DNA from: Sulfuricurvum sp.
GTDB taxonomy: Bacteria > Campylobacterota > Campylobacteria > Campylobacterales > Sulfurimonadaceae
Direction of reading: 5' to 3'
DNA: 57,722 nt
NCBI GenBank assembly: GCA_020721585.1
Contig: DYMK01000012.1
Span: 1 to 57,722, forward strand
Positions within the stretch are counted from its first letter, which is position 1; each line of letters begins with the position of its first letter. Under the pieces are notes generated by a model, which saw only the letters and a list, made by a program, of their open reading frames with translations, did no database searches and had not been told where the DNA came from. The translations under genes and the position numbers were made by a program. Of this stretch, positions 1-6,573 are shown piece by piece.

Positions 1-51
1 CACGACCACGGAAGCTAAGAGTAATGCGGTTATAACGCTAAATTTTGTCAT
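1..51 (-). CDS. Start of an exported or membrane protein (partial)
   Basis: A reading frame starts with ATG at 51 and runs off the left edge. The 17 visible residues begin MTKFSVITALLLASVVV, a Lys-containing N-terminus followed by a hydrophobic stretch, as in a signal peptide or first membrane helix. A GGAAG ribosome binding site lies just upstream, and the start is only 9 nt after the modA stop codon. It is therefore probably co-transcribed with modA and may belong to molybdate uptake, but too little is visible to name it. Confidence 0.5.
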   Translation of the reverse strand, partial: MTKFSVITALLLASVVV

Positions 52-60
52 CGTGCTTCC

Positions 61-810
61 TTATTTGAGGATGAAACCGTATTTTTTCATGATAGCATCG
101 CCATCGGGTGATTCTACCGTTGAGAGAAATGCACGTGCTGCTTTGTTGTTTTCACCCCGTTTAAGTAAGGCATATCCTTGGATAATGTCAGGATGTATTT
201 TTCCATCAATGAGTCCAAAATTGACTTGATTGGCGATACTAGGTGCTTTGGCAATAGAGATGGCGATGAGACCTACATCAACGGCTCCTGTTTGGACGTA
301 TTGCGTTGCTTGTTGAATATTTTCACCATAAACGAATTTACTTTTTACTTTGTCGTACAGTCTCAATGTTTTGAGTGCAGCAACAGTAGCTTGACCGTAG
401 GGGGCATGATCGGGATTAGCAATGGCTATTTTTTTGATTCGATCCGTTGCCAAAATTGAGAGATCATTTACGGGAATGTTGCTTGATTTTAATGTCATAA
501 GACCGATACGACCCAGTGCATAAGGCTTAACGTCACCTACGGCTAATCCTTGTTCTTTGAGCTTTTTGGGATAATTCATATCGGCAGCAAAAAAAGCATC
601 GTATGGCGCACCACTTTGGATTTGGGTTAAGGCTTTACCGCTGGAACCAAACTGGAAGTTAATAGTCTCTGCGGGGTATTTTTTATTACACAACGTTTGC
701 ATCTCTTTGAACGCATACTGAAGATCTGAAGCAGCGGCAATATTGGCAGTATCAGCCAAGAGTGCAGAAGCAAACGACGAGGACAAAAGGAGAAGTTTTA
801 ACAGTTTCAT
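61..810 (-). CDS. modA: Molybdate ABC transporter substrate-binding protein ModA
   Basis: This is the 249-residue periplasmic protein that binds molybdate (or tungstate) and hands it to the ModBC permease. A signal peptide covers about residues 1-19 (ending SALLA), followed by the family start AAASDLQYAF and the ligand-loop region FGSSGKALTQIQSG, both typical of ModA. The later motifs PYGQATVAALK and GAVDVGLIA also fit the family. The protein has normal length. It is read leftwards and is followed after 9 nt by another exported protein gene. A palindrome resembling the ModE operator lies upstream at 896-919, so repression by molybdate-bound ModE is likely. Identity is secure; choice of substrate between molybdate and tungstate is not shown by the sequence. 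Confidence 0.93.
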   Translation of the reverse strand: MKLLKLLLLSSSFASALLADTANIAAASDLQYAFKEMQTLCNKKYPAETINFQFGSSGKALTQIQSGAPYDAFFAADMNYPKKLKEQGLAVGDVKPYALGRIGLMTLKSSNIPVNDLSILATDRIKKIAIANPDHAPYGQATVAALKTLRLYDKVKSKFVYGENIQQATQYVQTGAVDVGLIAISIAKAPSIANQVNFGLIDGKIHPDIIQGYALLKRGENNKAARAFLSTVESPDGDAIMKKYGFILK

Positions 811-895
811 GGAAACCCTTTAGTATCTATTTTGATATAACGGTAATAACAAACGTGACATTGCAAAAAGTGTTCTTTTGAAAAAGCGACATTTT

Positions 896-919
896 CGTTA
901 TGTTTTATAAGATATAACG
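896..919. promoter_or_regulatory. ModE-type operator upstream of modA
   Basis: The sequence is CGTTATGT, eight bases, then ATATAACG: an 8-8-8 inverted repeat with one mismatch that matches the known ModE-box layout in front of E. coli modA. A second perfect half-site (CGTTATAT on the minus strand) lies at 835-842, close to the modA start, with a poor partner half at 819-826. The position upstream of modA and the match to a known operator make this a good candidate. The modE gene itself is not in the window. Confidence 0.7.
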
Positions 920-993
920 AATTATAAGAAAAAAGTCTTAAATTTCGCCAACGCCCCTTTTGCGGAGAGAACAGCAAAAAATCACGGAGACCA

Positions 994-1002
994 TGCTATA
1001 AT
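994..1002 (+). promoter_or_regulatory. Extended -10 promoter element reading toward higA
   Basis: TGCTATAAT is a perfect extended -10 element. Transcription would start near 1009, about 140 nt before the HigA start, and pass through the palindromic repeat at 1058-1111. The long leader is unusual for a toxin-antitoxin operon, where a higB gene would normally occupy this place. Confidence 0.5.
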
Positions 1003-1057
1003 TTTTCGTATCTTACTTTCAATTCGTTGTTCTATATTTTTTTAAAATAACGTTTTT

Positions 1058-1111
1058 GTCATTCCCGCGAAGGCGGGAATCCAGCTAGACTCCCGCCTTC
1101 GCGGGAGTGAC
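1058..1111. repeat. Two-hairpin GTCAT palindromic repeat, copy 1
   Basis: A 54-bp element bounded by GTCATTCCC and GGGAGTGAC. Hairpin 1 pairs ATTCCCGC (1061-1068) with GCGGGAAT (1073-1080); hairpin 2 pairs CTCCCGC (1090-1096) with GCGGGAG (1101-1107). The two halves are also nearly complementary to each other, so the whole element is close to a palindrome. Repeats with ATTCCC-N8-GGGAAT cores are widespread in bacteria (for example neisserial dRS3). It lies between a promoter and higA. Two related copies occur at 31390-31457 and 56067-56112. Confidence 0.85.
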
Positions 1112-1148
1112 GGTAGGCTATTGTTTTTAACATGATTTTAGGATTTTA

Positions 1149-1451
1149 ATGCTAACTATCCCAACGCATAGAACGCCCACCCATCCAGGGGAAATGCTTC
1201 TTATAGAGTTTTTAGAACCAATGGGAATTACCCAAAAAACATTAGCCGATGCGATCCATGTCCCTTATCAGCGTATTAATGAAATCATCAATCAAAAGCG
1301 GGGAATCACCCCCTCAACTGCTTTGCGGTTAGCAAAATATTTTGGGATGTCAGCTGATTTTTGGCTCAATCTCCAGCTTCGATGGGATTTGTATCGCTCA
1401 TTGCAATCGGAAGCCAAAGCCATTGCCATGATTCACCCTTTGGCATCATAA
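1149..1451 (+). CDS. higA: HigA-type antitoxin, toxin gene absent
   Basis: A 100-residue HigA-family addiction-module antitoxin with an Xre-type helix-turn-helix. The family start HPGEMLLIEFLEPMGITQ, the recognition-helix region VPYQRINEIINQKRGIT and the tail ALRLAKYFGMSADFWLNLQ are all typical. HigA normally binds the HigB RNase and represses the higBA promoter. Here no higB is found upstream, where it belongs, nor downstream. The ATG at 1149 has AGGA five bases before it. The stop is only 14 nt before proA, so the two genes are probably co-transcribed. It may be a leftover of a lost system or a repressor serving other genes. The family call is secure; the function is not. Confidence 0.88.
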   Translation: MLTIPTHRTPTHPGEMLLIEFLEPMGITQKTLADAIHVPYQRINEIINQKRGITPSTALRLAKYFGMSADFWLNLQLRWDLYRSLQSEAKAIAMIHPLAS

Positions 1452-1465
1452 AGAAGGAAAAACCA

Positions 1466-2698
1466 ATGGAACAATTTTTAGCACACGCAAAATCCGCCAG
1501 TCGTGTCTTAGCGACGATGGGGGGGAATGAACGTAACCGTATTTTACGGGAGATGGCACACGCTTTACGCGCCAATACCATGAACATTATGGAAGCCAAT
1601 GCCATCGATATGCGCAATGCTCAGGAGAATAATTTAGCTCCTTCGATGAAAGAGCGGTTGGTGTTGGATGAAAAACGGATCGATGCTATGGCAGTGGCGA
1701 TTGAGGAGATTGCCGCCCTCAAAGACCCTGTGGGGCGTGTGATCGAGGGGTGGGTGACCGAGTCGGGGCTTAAAATCGAAAAAGTGAACATCCCCATTGG
1801 GGTAGTGGGTATCATCTACGAATCGCGCCCCAATGTCACGTCCGATACCGCCGCATTGTGCTTTAAAAGTGCCAATGGGTGTGTTCTCAAAGGGGGAAAA
1901 GAATCAGAATCGTCCAATCTTATCATCGCAGAGGTGTTGCAACACGTCCTCATTCGTAATGACCTCCCCAAAGAGCTAATCGCCCTTTTACCCGATTCGT
2001 CTCGTGAGGGGGTGGCAAAACTGATTAAAATGGATCAGTACGTCGATCTGATCGTCCCCCGTGGCGGTGAGGCGTTGATCCGTTTTGTGAGTCATAATGC
2101 CACTGTCCCCGTGGTCAAACACGACAAAGGGTTGTGTCATACCTATATTGATAAAGACGCGCTCATCGATAATGCCATCGCCATTGCCCTAAATGCCAAA
2201 GTGCAACGCCCCGGTGTGTGCAATGCTATGGAGACCCTACTGGTCGATGAAGCGATCGCATCGGAGATTTTACCCCTGCTTAAAGAGGCGTTTGATCGGG
2301 AACACACCCAGCTCAAAGGGTGTGACGCGACCCGTGCAATCATCGCGGTGAGTGAAGCGACCCAAGAGGATTTTGATACCGAATATCTGGCAAATATCCT
2401 CAATATCCGTGTGGTCAAAGGGGTCGAAGAGGCGATTGTGCATATCGTCCGTTTTGGTTCGGGTCACTCTGAAGCGATCATCACCGAAAACATCACCACC
2501 GCAGAACGGTTTATGGATGCCATTGATGCGGCGTGCGTCTATGTCAACGCTTCCACCCGCTTTACCGATGGGGGGGCATTTGGCTTTGGGGCAGAGGTGG
2601 GGATTAGTACCAATAAACTTCACGCCCGTGGCCCAATGGGAGTCGAGGGACTCACCACCTATAAATACAAAGTGTATGGGAAGGGGCAAATTCGTTGA
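1466..2698 (+). CDS. proA: Glutamate-5-semialdehyde dehydrogenase ProA
   Basis: ProA reduces gamma-glutamyl phosphate to glutamate-5-semialdehyde with NADPH, the second step of proline synthesis in the cytoplasm. The protein is 410 residues, the normal length, starting from ATG 1466, which has AAGGAAA five bases upstream; longer frames would run into higA and are not supported. The motifs PIGVVGIIYESRPNVTSD, the catalytic-cysteine segment VQRPGVCNAMETLL and the C-terminal GPMGVEGLTTYKY are diagnostic. No proB is nearby. The gene lies directly behind an orphan antitoxin, and its stop overlaps the start of the next ATPase gene by four bases (TTGA). Confidence 0.96.
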   Translation: MEQFLAHAKSASRVLATMGGNERNRILREMAHALRANTMNIMEANAIDMRNAQENNLAPSMKERLVLDEKRIDAMAVAIEEIAALKDPVGRVIEGWVTESGLKIEKVNIPIGVVGIIYESRPNVTSDTAALCFKSANGCVLKGGKESESSNLIIAEVLQHVLIRNDLPKELIALLPDSSREGVAKLIKMDQYVDLIVPRGGEALIRFVSHNATVPVVKHDKGLCHTYIDKDALIDNAIAIALNAKVQRPGVCNAMETLLVDEAIASEILPLLKEAFDREHTQLKGCDATRAIIAVSEATQEDFDTEYLANILNIRVVKGVEEAIVHIVRFGSGHSEAIITENITTAERFMDAIDAACVYVNASTRFTDGGAFGFGAEVGISTNKLHARGPMGVEGLTTYKYKVYGKGQIR

Positions 2699-3264
2699 GG
2701 GTTTTAGCCATCGATAACCTCTGTTTTGGGTATTCTCGTGAAAAGAAGCTTTTTAACAATTTTTCATTGACCCTGAATCAAGGGGAGATCAAAGCGATCG
2801 TAGGGTCAAGCGGTGTGGGGAAATCGACCCTTTTTGAACTCATCTTGGGACATCTCAAACCCCAAAGCGGGAGCATTCACACCCAATCGCTCTCCCAAGT
2901 GTTCCAAGACCCTTACAGCTCGTTTCACCCTACGTACACCATCCGAGAGCAGATTAATGAGATTCTCCCCCTCCACCATTATGAGGCACTTTTGTCGTCG
3001 ATGCGTCTTGATGAGTCCCATCTGGATGAGTTACCCCATAAGCTCTCAGGGGGACAATTACAACGGTGTTCGATTTTGCGCGCCCTGATGATGAAACCCA
3101 AAGTGTTGCTTTTGGATGAACCCACCTCGGCATTGGATAATCTCAATCAACTGGACATTATGAAACTTATCGTGAACCATTTGGAGGGGATGGGAGTTTT
3201 GCTTATCACCCACGATGGGGATTTGGCGCGATGGTGTGCCGATGAGGTGGTGGAGTTGGTGTAA
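2695..3264 (+). CDS. Short ABC transporter ATPase, peptide/nickel type
   Basis: A 189-residue ABC ATP-binding protein. Walker A is GSSGVGKST (37-45), the Q-loop glutamine is in FQDPYSSFHP near 71, the signature is LSGGQ (117-121), Walker B is VLLLDEP (137-143) and the switch histidine is H173. The Q-loop sequence resembles the NikE/DppF branch of nickel and peptide importers, but the protein is about 60 residues shorter than usual and lacks the C-terminal oligopeptide extension. It starts at TTG 2695, overlapping the proA stop. No permease or binding protein is adjacent, so the substrate cannot be inferred. Confidence 0.85.
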   Translation: MRVLAIDNLCFGYSREKKLFNNFSLTLNQGEIKAIVGSSGVGKSTLFELILGHLKPQSGSIHTQSLSQVFQDPYSSFHPTYTIREQINEILPLHHYEALLSSMRLDESHLDELPHKLSGGQLQRCSILRALMMKPKVLLLDEPTSALDNLNQLDIMKLIVNHLEGMGVLLITHDGDLARWCADEVVELV

Positions 3265-3288
3265 AGGGTTGATAAAAGTGGATTGAGA

Positions 3289-3294
3289 TATAAT
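3289..3294 (+). promoter_or_regulatory. -10 element for the pair at 3322-4126
   Basis: TATAAT lies 27 bp before the ATG at 3322, after the end of the ABC ATPase gene. A TTGATA at 3269-3274 is a possible but closely spaced (14 bp) -35 element. It suggests that the pair is transcribed on its own. Confidence 0.5.
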
Positions 3295-3321
3295 AAAAAA
3301 ATTTGTTAAGGAGGTTTGTTC

Positions 3322-3792
3322 ATGCTGGCAGTAAACGCTGTTTATTTTCAAAATCAACCTTCCCTTGCTGAAGAACTTTATGAGGCAATTTCAAATCATT
3401 TTTCACACTATTTGAAAAAAAGAAATTTTGAAATAGAACTTAAAAAATTTGAATCAAAAGCTTTTGATGTTATAAGTAAGGCGCATGAATATAACGCAAA
3501 AATGGAGCAGGTACGTGATTTTGTCGATTTATACTATATTAATGACATTCATGAAGATGAAAAAATATTAACTCCATTTGTTGATGTAATTGATGAAGTG
3601 TTGCCTGATATAGAGTTTATACTGGATTCAGAAGAGATAGCATCATTTCCCAATCCTATTCGTGATATATACCTAAATGCTTTCGATGAACTGTATTCGA
3701 CGATAGTCAATGCTAAATTTGCCATTTCACACAAGATAGCGCAAGCATATGCTGACAGTAAAAGCGACATCAAACTTCTTCAAGATGCGTGA
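3322..3792 (+). CDS. Helical acidic protein of unknown family, possible antitoxin
   Basis: A 156-residue protein that I do not recognise. It starts at ATG 3322 with a strong AAGGAGG site seven bases upstream. The sequence is rich in acidic residues and appears mostly helical (for example EELYEAISNHFSHYLKKR near the N-terminus); there is no signal peptide, membrane helix, cysteine cluster or clear DNA-binding motif. Its 3' end overlaps the next gene by 44 nt, and that gene looks like a RelE/ParE-fold toxin, so an antitoxin role is a reasonable inference from position and charge. It could also be an unrelated protein. Codon use is AT-richer than in proA, consistent with acquired DNA. Confidence 0.55.
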   Translation: MLAVNAVYFQNQPSLAEELYEAISNHFSHYLKKRNFEIELKKFESKAFDVISKAHEYNAKMEQVRDFVDLYYINDIHEDEKILTPFVDVIDEVLPDIEFILDSEEIASFPNPIRDIYLNAFDELYSTIVNAKFAISHKIAQAYADSKSDIKLLQDA

Positions 3793-4126
3793 TAAATTGA
3801 TTGATGCTGGTGTATTCAGCATTGATCAATATATGAAAGCACGTGATCTTTTTAAACAAGATCCAAAAAATTCCAAATTAAGACCGCATAAAATTTCTTG
3901 TAAAGAGAATCAAACCCTCATTTCACTTACAATTCCCAATACCCAATTGCGTATTATGGCGACCATGAAAGAGTGTTCTCCAACGATGGCAATTTTTTCA
4001 TGGATTGGAAAACATCGTGAATACGAGCGAATTATTAAGGATAAAAAGAATTGTCGATCCTTATTTGTTGATTGCAAAGAGATTATTGATATGGATCCAG
4101 AAGAAGTACAATTCTCTTCTTTTTAG
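3749..4126 (+). CDS. RelE/ParE-fold toxin-like protein
   Basis: A 125-residue basic protein. Its layout matches the RelE/ParE toxin fold: an N-terminal strand and helices (KATSNFFKMRDKLI), then a basic segment LRPHKISCKENQTLISLTI, a strand TQLRIMATMKE, and a late AIFSWIGKHREYERII, the place where toxins of this fold have a conserved H-x-x-Y. RelE relatives cut mRNA at the ribosome; ParE relatives block gyrase. Which activity applies is not visible. The start at ATG 3749 lies inside the upstream gene (44-nt overlap), giving the tight coupling common in toxin-antitoxin pairs. The C-terminus is acidic (DMDPEEVQFSSF), which is unusual. Motif resemblance only, so moderate confidence. Confidence 0.5.
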   Translation: MLTVKATSNFFKMRDKLIDAGVFSIDQYMKARDLFKQDPKNSKLRPHKISCKENQTLISLTIPNTQLRIMATMKECSPTMAIFSWIGKHREYERIIKDKKNCRSLFVDCKEIIDMDPEEVQFSSF

Positions 4127-4132
4127 CACACT

Positions 4133-4903
4133 TTAGGGATAAAAGAACGAACTCACCAGCGTTAATTCCCCCGTTTTACGCATCGGGACGGTAAAAACTT
4201 GCTGTTTTTCGTTGAGTGTTCCCTCTTGGGTGATGATGGCAATTTGGGCGATGGTGAGGTCGTGTTGGTTCTCTCCATCCCCATAATAGTTGACATAGAC
4301 ATGGTACATTCCACTGGGTGGGGTGGGATTGGCATAAATTTCAGGGCCATAGCCTGTGGTCACATCGACATCCAATGCCCCTCCGTTTTCGACGACACGA
4401 TTCCCATAAAAGGTGTGTTGTCCCTCAGGCGAAACCACGTGCAAATCCAAATCGGTGCCATCACTGTCCCATGAGAGGACGATGCGCAGTCGGGAGGGGG
4501 CTTTATGAACGTTGTTTTCATAAAATTGGACGCTTTTACGCAATTTTCCACTGGTGTCGCGAATTTCGACGTTGTTGGAACCCGGCCCAAAAGCGTAGGG
4601 GCGTTGAAAATCACCGGTATCCTCATCGACGCTTAGGGGGAGGGCGATCCCATTGACGATGAGTTTGGCGGGTTTGCCTTTGAGGTGTTTGGCGATGTGT
4701 CCTTGGATCAACGCACTGTCGCTTTGTCCCAAGGTGTTGACCGATGAAGCGGGATAATTGACCGATTGCAAAAAGCCATTTCCCTCCCCTTGGGTGTTAC
4801 GCCATCCCCCAAAAGGGTGGTGAATGGTGATGGGTTCTCCTCCATAGAGGGTAGCAACAAGGACAAAAAGGGCAGTGAAACGGACAAAGGATGGTGTGGT
4901 CAT
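4133..4903 (-). CDS. YfaP-like exported protein (DUF2135)
   Basis: A 256-residue exported protein with a signal peptide over about residues 1-21 (ends TLYGGEP). The central part VLSWDSDGTDLDLHVVSP followed by GGALDVDVTTGYGPE and YHVYVNYYGDG is the DUF2135 pattern, a beta-rich domain thought to bind or contact other extracytoplasmic proteins. It is the last gene of the five-gene macroglobulin locus and overlaps the YfaQ-like gene by four bases (ATGA). The homologous gene also sits beside the A2M gene in E. coli (yfaP) and in the Pseudomonas mag operon. Function is unknown; periplasmic location is well supported. Confidence 0.85.
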   Translation of the reverse strand: MTTPSFVRFTALFVLVATLYGGEPITIHHPFGGWRNTQGEGNGFLQSVNYPASSVNTLGQSDSALIQGHIAKHLKGKPAKLIVNGIALPLSVDEDTGDFQRPYAFGPGSNNVEIRDTSGKLRKSVQFYENNVHKAPSRLRIVLSWDSDGTDLDLHVVSPEGQHTFYGNRVVENGGALDVDVTTGYGPEIYANPTPPSGMYHVYVNYYGDGENQHDLTIAQIAIITQEGTLNEKQQVFTVPMRKTGELTLVSSFFYP

Positions 4904-6573
4904 GGCGTAACTCCTATAAGGTGGCGTGCTAAGTGTTCGGTGTAGGCTTCATTGGCACCATTGGGGTGAAAACGGAAAGCCAAATGGAGGTACTCGTGGG
5001 TCAAGGTAAGGCGATCATTGAGTCCGACCCCTTGGCGGGCATAGATCCGTAGGCGTGATTGATCGGAGTAGGGGTTTCCATTGGGGAGGGAACAGACGAT
5101 GGGATTTTGATCCAACGGTTCGTACCCCTTTTCGCGTGAGAGGGTACGGCTCCATCTTGGGATGGTATTTTTAAGCCACGCTTCGGCTTCAAACAATCGG
5201 ACACACGCGGTACGTTGGGTGAGGGTCTCTAGGGAGGATTTGGGATAGGCATGGATCAAAATTTGTTCAAAAGACCACCCTTTTTGGGCTTGGATGGTCG
5301 CGTTTTCCCACGAGAGGGTATTGTCACTTTCGTGCGTCCCATGGTAATAGATGGGGGGACCTTTAAGGATCATATCGTCGGTAAACAGCGCGGCTTCCAC
5401 CGCCGCGCGTGAGGGGGTATTGGGGCTGACCCGTTGGGTTTTGGTGGAGTCGATAATGTTCCAGCACCCTTTTTGGTAGTGACCATTTTGGAACAAATAG
5501 GTGCGTGCGGCGATGGCAAAGGCTTGGGTCGCTTGGGGATAGGTGGTGTTGGCTTCCCGATCAATGACCCGTGCGATGTAGTTATTCAGACCCAATGTAC
5601 CCCTAAGGAGATACCCATGCGTACCATTTTGGTGGAGATACATCCCCCCATGGGTATGGAGCGTGAGACCATTACCGTTAAAAAACTGAAGGTGATAGGT
5701 CCCTTTGAGTTCCCCTGTGGTGATGTTCTTTCCCCCTTGCGAGACGTTTTGGAGGGGATATTCACCGAAAAAATAGACCTTCACGCACGTTGATTCAGGG
5801 GGGAGGTGGGTGATAGTCAGAGGGGGGAGGGTAGTGGCAAGGGTGGCTCCCCACCGTTTGAGTGCGTTAAAACTGCTCCCTTTTGCCCCGAACCAAAAAG
5901 GTCTACCATCACCCAGCCACCCCGCAGCTCCCCCCAAAGCTTCCCCGTTTTCGTCGTGCCATGAGTAGGTTTTATACCGAATGCCTGAACCTAAATAGGG
6001 TAAACTCTCCCGTCCATACCCCGAAATGGCGGTCTCCAGCATCGCTTTTTTGGCATGAATCCGTTTGTGGGGAGGGATGGTATTAAGGGCGTAGAGGAGG
6101 TCGTGTATCGCAATGCGGGTGTCGGGTTGGAGATTGCTTAGGGTATGCAGCCATGGAGTATTGGGGGCGTGGGTCTGCCAGTAGTCTCTCCACACCAAGG
6201 GATCAATCCCAAGGCGTTGTGGCTGAAAATACAACGAACACGAATGGGACAACGCACTATCACGCTCAATACTCTCCCCTTGGGTACAACAATATTGCTC
6301 CTCTTTTTGGAGATTGGGTGCGCCACTGCAGCGATAGGGGGATTCATGGGCGTGGGTATCATCGAGATACACATAGACAAAGAGCTTCCATAAACTTCCC
6401 AGTGGAATGCGGGAGTCTTGGGTATAGAACGTTCTTTTAAGGGGGGCATCCAGCGCACGTAGGGTGATACGATTTGTGTCAAGCCATGCTAGGGTGGGAT
6501 GATTTCTCCCCATCACCGAAGTGGAGAGGAGAAAAAGGAGCATAACCGTTTTAGCGGATAGCAAGGGTGGCAC
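4900..6573 (-). CDS. YfaQ-like exported protein (DUF2300), multidomain wall-enzyme-like
   Basis: A 557-residue protein from GTG 6573, chosen because GAGGAG lies seven bases upstream and a signal peptide follows at once (to about residue 22, ending SVMG). Three motif groups are visible. First, a penicillin-binding-protein-like set: S60-L-W-K63 (SxxK), an HSCSLYF segment near 111-115 where such proteins have SxN, and KTY at 201-203 in place of KTG. Second, a SpoIID-like stretch with Glu340 in VIDREANTTYPQATQAFAIA and then ARTYLFQNG. Third, a zinc-protease-like HEYLH at 526-530 with glutamates 12-16 residues later. DUF2300 is officially of unknown function; the domain reading is mine. It overlaps the A2M gene by 23 nt. 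Confidence 0.82.
   Translation of the reverse strand: MPPLLSAKTVMLLFLLSTSVMGRNHPTLAWLDTNRITLRALDAPLKRTFYTQDSRIPLGSLWKLFVYVYLDDTHAHESPYRCSGAPNLQKEEQYCCTQGESIERDSALSHSCSLYFQPQRLGIDPLVWRDYWQTHAPNTPWLHTLSNLQPDTRIAIHDLLYALNTIPPHKRIHAKKAMLETAISGYGRESLPYLGSGIRYKTYSWHDENGEALGGAAGWLGDGRPFWFGAKGSSFNALKRWGATLATTLPPLTITHLPPESTCVKVYFFGEYPLQNVSQGGKNITTGELKGTYHLQFFNGNGLTLHTHGGMYLHQNGTHGYLLRGTLGLNNYIARVIDREANTTYPQATQAFAIAARTYLFQNGHYQKGCWNIIDSTKTQRVSPNTPSRAAVEAALFTDDMILKGPPIYYHGTHESDNTLSWENATIQAQKGWSFEQILIHAYPKSSLETLTQRTACVRLFEAEAWLKNTIPRWSRTLSREKGYEPLDQNPIVCSLPNGNPYSDQSRLRIYARQGVGLNDRLTLTHEYLHLAFRFHPNGANEAYTEHLARHLIGVTP

Larger units (their letters stand above)
811..1148. other. Intergenic region between modA and higA
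   Basis: This 338-bp stretch carries no credible gene. It holds the modA control region at the left (ModE-like palindrome at 896-919 and a second perfect half-site at 835-842), a rightward extended -10 element at 994-1002, and a two-hairpin GTCAT repeat at 1058-1111. No remnant of a higB toxin gene could be read in any frame before higA. Confidence 0.7.

Noticed and set aside
1058-1111. Two strong hairpins read as a bidirectional terminator or a CRISPR-like repeat
   Set aside because: The element has no U-run, consists of two inverted units rather than spaced direct repeats, and has relatives inside genes at 31390 and 56067, so it is a dispersed palindromic repeat.
4318-4656. Open frames on the plus strand opposite the macroglobulin genes (also at 8621-9004 and 9614-10078)
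   Set aside because: They have no ribosome sites and unlikely composition, and are mirrors of well-supported minus-strand genes.
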